This document shows, piece by piece, positions 3,961-5,929 of a stretch of 5,929 bases of DNA (position 1 is its first letter; each line of letters begins with the position of its first letter). The stretch spans positions 1-5,929 of the forward strand of contig JADHLS010000371.1 of assembly GCA_016780605.1 (NCBI GenBank), in the 5' to 3' direction. The notes under the pieces are model-generated. The model had not been told where the DNA came from, searched no databases, and saw nothing but the letters and a program-made list of their open reading frames with translations. The position numbers and the translations under genes were made by a program. This DNA comes from Reyranella sp. Lineage in GTDB: Bacteria; Pseudomonadota; Alphaproteobacteria; Reyranellales; Reyranellaceae.

Positions 3961-5121
3961 ATGGCACATCCGATCTTCACCGAGGAACACGACCTGATCC
4001 GCGCCCAGTTGCGCCGCTTCGTCGAAGAGAAGGTGAAGCCGCACGGCCCGAAGTGGGAGGACGCAGGCTTCGTGCCGCGCCAGGTCCTGCGCGAGATGGG
4101 CGAGCTCGGCTTCTTCTCGCTGCGCGTGCCCGAGGCGCTGGGGGGCGCCGGCCTCGATGCCCGCGCCTCGGTCGTGCTGGCCGAGGAGGTCGGCCGCTCG
4201 ACCCATGGGGGCTTTGCCATCACCGTGCTGGTACACACCGACATGGCGAGCCCGCACCTGCTGCGCTTTGGCGACAAGCGGCAGCTCGAGAAGTATCTAC
4301 CGGGGGTCATCGCGGGGAAGACCATCACCGCCGTCGGCGTTACCGAGCCCGGCGCCGGCTCCGACGTCGCCGGCATCCGCACCCGCGCCGTGCGCGACGG
4401 CAACGACTATGTGCTGAACGGCGCCAAGATGTTCATCACCAACGGCGTGCACGGCGATCTCTATTTCATCGCCGCGCGCACCGATCCCGAGGCCAAGGGC
4501 AGCCGCGCCATCACCATGTTCATCATCGAGAAGGGCATGCCGGGCTTCAAGGTCGGGCGCGCCCTGGACAAGACCGGCTGGCGCTCGTCCGACACCGCCG
4601 AGCTGATCTTCGAGGATTGCCGGGTGCCGGCCGAGAACGTGCTGGGCGAGGTCAATCGCGGCTTCTATTCGATCATGGCCAATTTTCAGACGGAGCGGCT
4701 GGTGATCGGCGCCATGGCCATGGCCGAGGCGCGCGAGGCGATCCGCCTCACCTTCGAGCATGTCAGCCAGCGCACCGCCTTCGGCAAGCCGTTGTGGGAC
4801 AAGCAGACGATCCGCCAGCGCCTGTCACGGCGGCTCGCCGAGGTCGAGGCGGCACGCCAGCTGGTGCATCACACCGCTTGGCTCGATGCCGAGGGACGGG
4901 ACTGTGTTGCCCAGGTCTCGATGGTGAAGGCGCTGGCCGGCGATCTCGTGAACCAGGTCCTGTACGACTGCGTCCAGTTCCACGGCGGTATGGGCTTCGT
5001 GCGCGAAACGGCGGTCGAGCGCATGGCCCGCGATGCACGTGTGCAGGCGATCGGCGGCGGCGCCTCGGAGGTGATGCTGGAGGAGATCGCCAAGCGCTTC
5101 GGGGTGGCAGTGGCGGACTAA
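3961..5121 (+). CDS. Acyl-CoA dehydrogenase (FAD-dependent)
   Basis: The enzyme introduces a trans-2 double bond into an acyl-CoA, reducing FAD and passing electrons to electron-transfer flavoprotein. The 386 residues are standard. An N-terminal helical domain (1-120) contains FTEEHDLIRAQLRRFVEE. The middle beta domain holds the first family signature, GVTEPGAGSDV (126-136), and NGAKMFITNG. The C-terminal helical domain holds RTAFGKPLWDKQ and the second signature, QFHGGMGFVRE (339-349). The MCAD catalytic glutamate position (IYEGTSQ) is Gly366 here (AIGGGASEV), while Glu245 in QTERLVIG matches the alternative base used by long-chain and isovaleryl-CoA dehydrogenases. That hints at long or branched acyl-CoA, but the substrate is not proven. 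The start at 3961 gives the usual N-terminus; no Shine-Dalgarno is evident. It is divergent from a thioesterase gene, suggesting linked acyl-CoA metabolism. Confidence 0.95.
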   Translation: MAHPIFTEEHDLIRAQLRRFVEEKVKPHGPKWEDAGFVPRQVLREMGELGFFSLRVPEALGGAGLDARASVVLAEEVGRSTHGGFAITVLVHTDMASPHLLRFGDKRQLEKYLPGVIAGKTITAVGVTEPGAGSDVAGIRTRAVRDGNDYVLNGAKMFITNGVHGDLYFIAARTDPEAKGSRAITMFIIEKGMPGFKVGRALDKTGWRSSDTAELIFEDCRVPAENVLGEVNRGFYSIMANFQTERLVIGAMAMAEAREAIRLTFEHVSQRTAFGKPLWDKQTIRQRLSRRLAEVEAARQLVHHTAWLDAEGRDCVAQVSMVKALAGDLVNQVLYDCVQFHGGMGFVRETAVERMARDARVQAIGGGASEVMLEEIAKRFGVAVAD

Positions 5122-5124
5122 GGG

Positions 5125-5929
5125 CTACTTCGGCGCCACCAGCCAGGGGCCGATGGCCAGCAGCTTGCACTCAACACCGGCGGCATTGCGGCATTCGCCG
5201 AGCGCGTCGCGCGCGGCATCCGCCTCGCCCGGCTTGCCGGAGACGATGCCGAGATGGCCGTTGTCCGCCACGGCGATGGCGCGCCAGTCATTGTCCACGA
5301 GGTAGCGCTCGATGGCAGACTGCTGCGTGGCATTCGCCGCGGAAACAGCTTGCGGTGTGAAGATGCCGATGACGCGATGGAGCTGCGGAACGCGCACCAC
5401 CACTTGGTCGTCGACCGAATAGACGAAGCACGGCCGGCCGGTGATCTGCCCGCAGGTCTGCAGATTGCGCCGGATGGCGTCGGCGTCGCTCTCGCTCGGC
5501 GACCACCAGGTGGTGGGACCATGGCCAAGCACAAACGCGCGATGGCGGGTCGTCCGCATATAGTGCTCGACGAGGTTCTGGCGTGCGCGCTCGGTGATCA
5601 GTGGCACGGTCGCGGGGTCCAACGGCACCGGCGGGGACAGCTTCGCTGCCGGCACATAGGGCGCGGGCGGCATCGGCGGCGGCCGGAACGGCCACACCAC
5701 TTCGTTGCCGACGGCGTAGATCATGCACGGGTCGAATTCGCGGCTGATGGGCACCTCGCGCTCGACCAGGGCGTTGCACTCCTCGAGGGCGCGGCGCCTG
5801 GCATCCGGCACGTCGAGCATGCGCGTGGCGATGGCGAACCAGCCGCGCACATTGATCGCCATGGCCTTCGCGTCTTCGGCACGCGCGTATTCCTCGAGAC
5901 GGCGCTCGCGCCAATGCGGCACGAACGGG
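5125..5929 (-). CDS. Hypothetical protein with three tandem divergent repeats (N-terminus outside window)
   Basis: I do not recognise this gene. The frame stays open to the right edge; a GTG at 5922 could start it, but the codons before it (Pro-Phe) are open, so it probably continues. The visible 265 residues (counted from that GTG) contain three copies of one unit. Each has a helix ending in Tyr, seven residues, then Ala-hydrophobic-x-hydrophobic (Tyr12/Ala20, Tyr121/Ala129, Tyr207/Ala215). Cys follows 28-29 residues later (Cys49, Cys157, Cys244) in a helix such as DARRRALEEC, and a second Cys (66, 165, 252) precedes a strand such as MIYAVGNEVV or FVYSVDDQVV. A Pro-rich linker (78-107) joins units 1 and 2. 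Paired cysteines suggest disulfides and export, loosely recalling DUF4189-type modules, but any signal peptide is outside the window. It is convergent with the dehydrogenase gene, stops three nt apart. Confidence 0.75.
   Translation of the reverse strand, partial: PFVPHWRERRLEEYARAEDAKAMAINVRGWFAIATRMLDVPDARRRALEECNALVEREVPISREFDPCMIYAVGNEVVWPFRPPPMPPAPYVPAAKLSPPVPLDPATVPLITERARQNLVEHYMRTTRHRAFVLGHGPTTWWSPSESDADAIRRNLQTCGQITGRPCFVYSVDDQVVVRVPQLHRVIGIFTPQAVSAANATQQSAIERYLVDNDWRAIAVADNGHLGIVSGKPGEADAARDALGECRNAAGVECKLLAIGPWLVAPK

Noticed and set aside
4053..5360. Long plus-strand frame of 435 codons over the acyl-CoA dehydrogenase
   Set aside because: It is an Arg/Gly/Ala-rich shadow in another frame of a gene with complete family signatures.
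1..5929. Mobile element, CRISPR array, tRNA or defence system
   Set aside because: No transposase, integrase, regular repeat array or tRNA-like cloverleaf was seen; all long frames with coding character belong to housekeeping or envelope families or the one unknown repeat protein.

Overview
The window is GC-rich, tightly packed bacterial chromosome. Protein families and codon use suggest an alphaproteobacterium, possibly of the Rhodospirillales/Hyphomicrobiales sphere. The clues are a DUF3309 mini-protein, an Fe-type SOD, a bfr/bfd pair and a DUF2219/LpxR protein. This assignment is inference; there is no rRNA or other decisive marker. I see no mobile element, tRNA, CRISPR array or prophage gene.

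Layout. (1) 1-491, plus strand: the C-terminal half of an MFS exporter, cut by the left edge. (2) 531-1619, plus strand: an outer-membrane lipid A deacylase of the LpxR family with a signal peptide. (3) 1638-2417, minus strand: Fe-type superoxide dismutase (sodB) followed after 12 nt by a 51-residue DUF3309 membrane mini-protein whose ribosome binding site abuts the sodB stop. (4) 2418-2710: a 293-bp divergent intergenic region. (5) 2711-3196, plus strand: bacterioferritin (bfr), GTG start. (6) 3204-3407, minus strand: bacterioferritin-associated ferredoxin (bfd), tail-to-tail with bfr and preceded by a good sigma70-type promoter with a Fur-box-like inverted repeat at the predicted transcription start. 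(7) 3504-3935, minus strand: a hotdog thioesterase. (8) 3961-5121, plus strand: an acyl-CoA dehydrogenase, head-to-head with the thioesterase. (9) 5125 to the right edge, minus strand: an unrecognised protein built from three divergent repeats, cut by the window end.

The centre (about 1638-3503) is an iron and oxidative-stress cluster. SodB removes superoxide, bacterioferritin oxidises and stores Fe(II), and Bfd passes electrons that release iron from bacterioferritin. The orientation (bfr and bfd convergent, with a Fur-like site only at bfd) fits opposite control of iron storage and iron release. The thioesterase and acyl-CoA dehydrogenase both act on acyl-CoA and share a 25-bp divergent start region.

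I did not find a clearly new multi-gene system. The most notable points are the three-repeat cysteine-pair protein at the right edge, the missing Glu at ferroxidase position 127 of the bacterioferritin, the Fur-like site at bfd, and the sodB/DUF3309 coupling.
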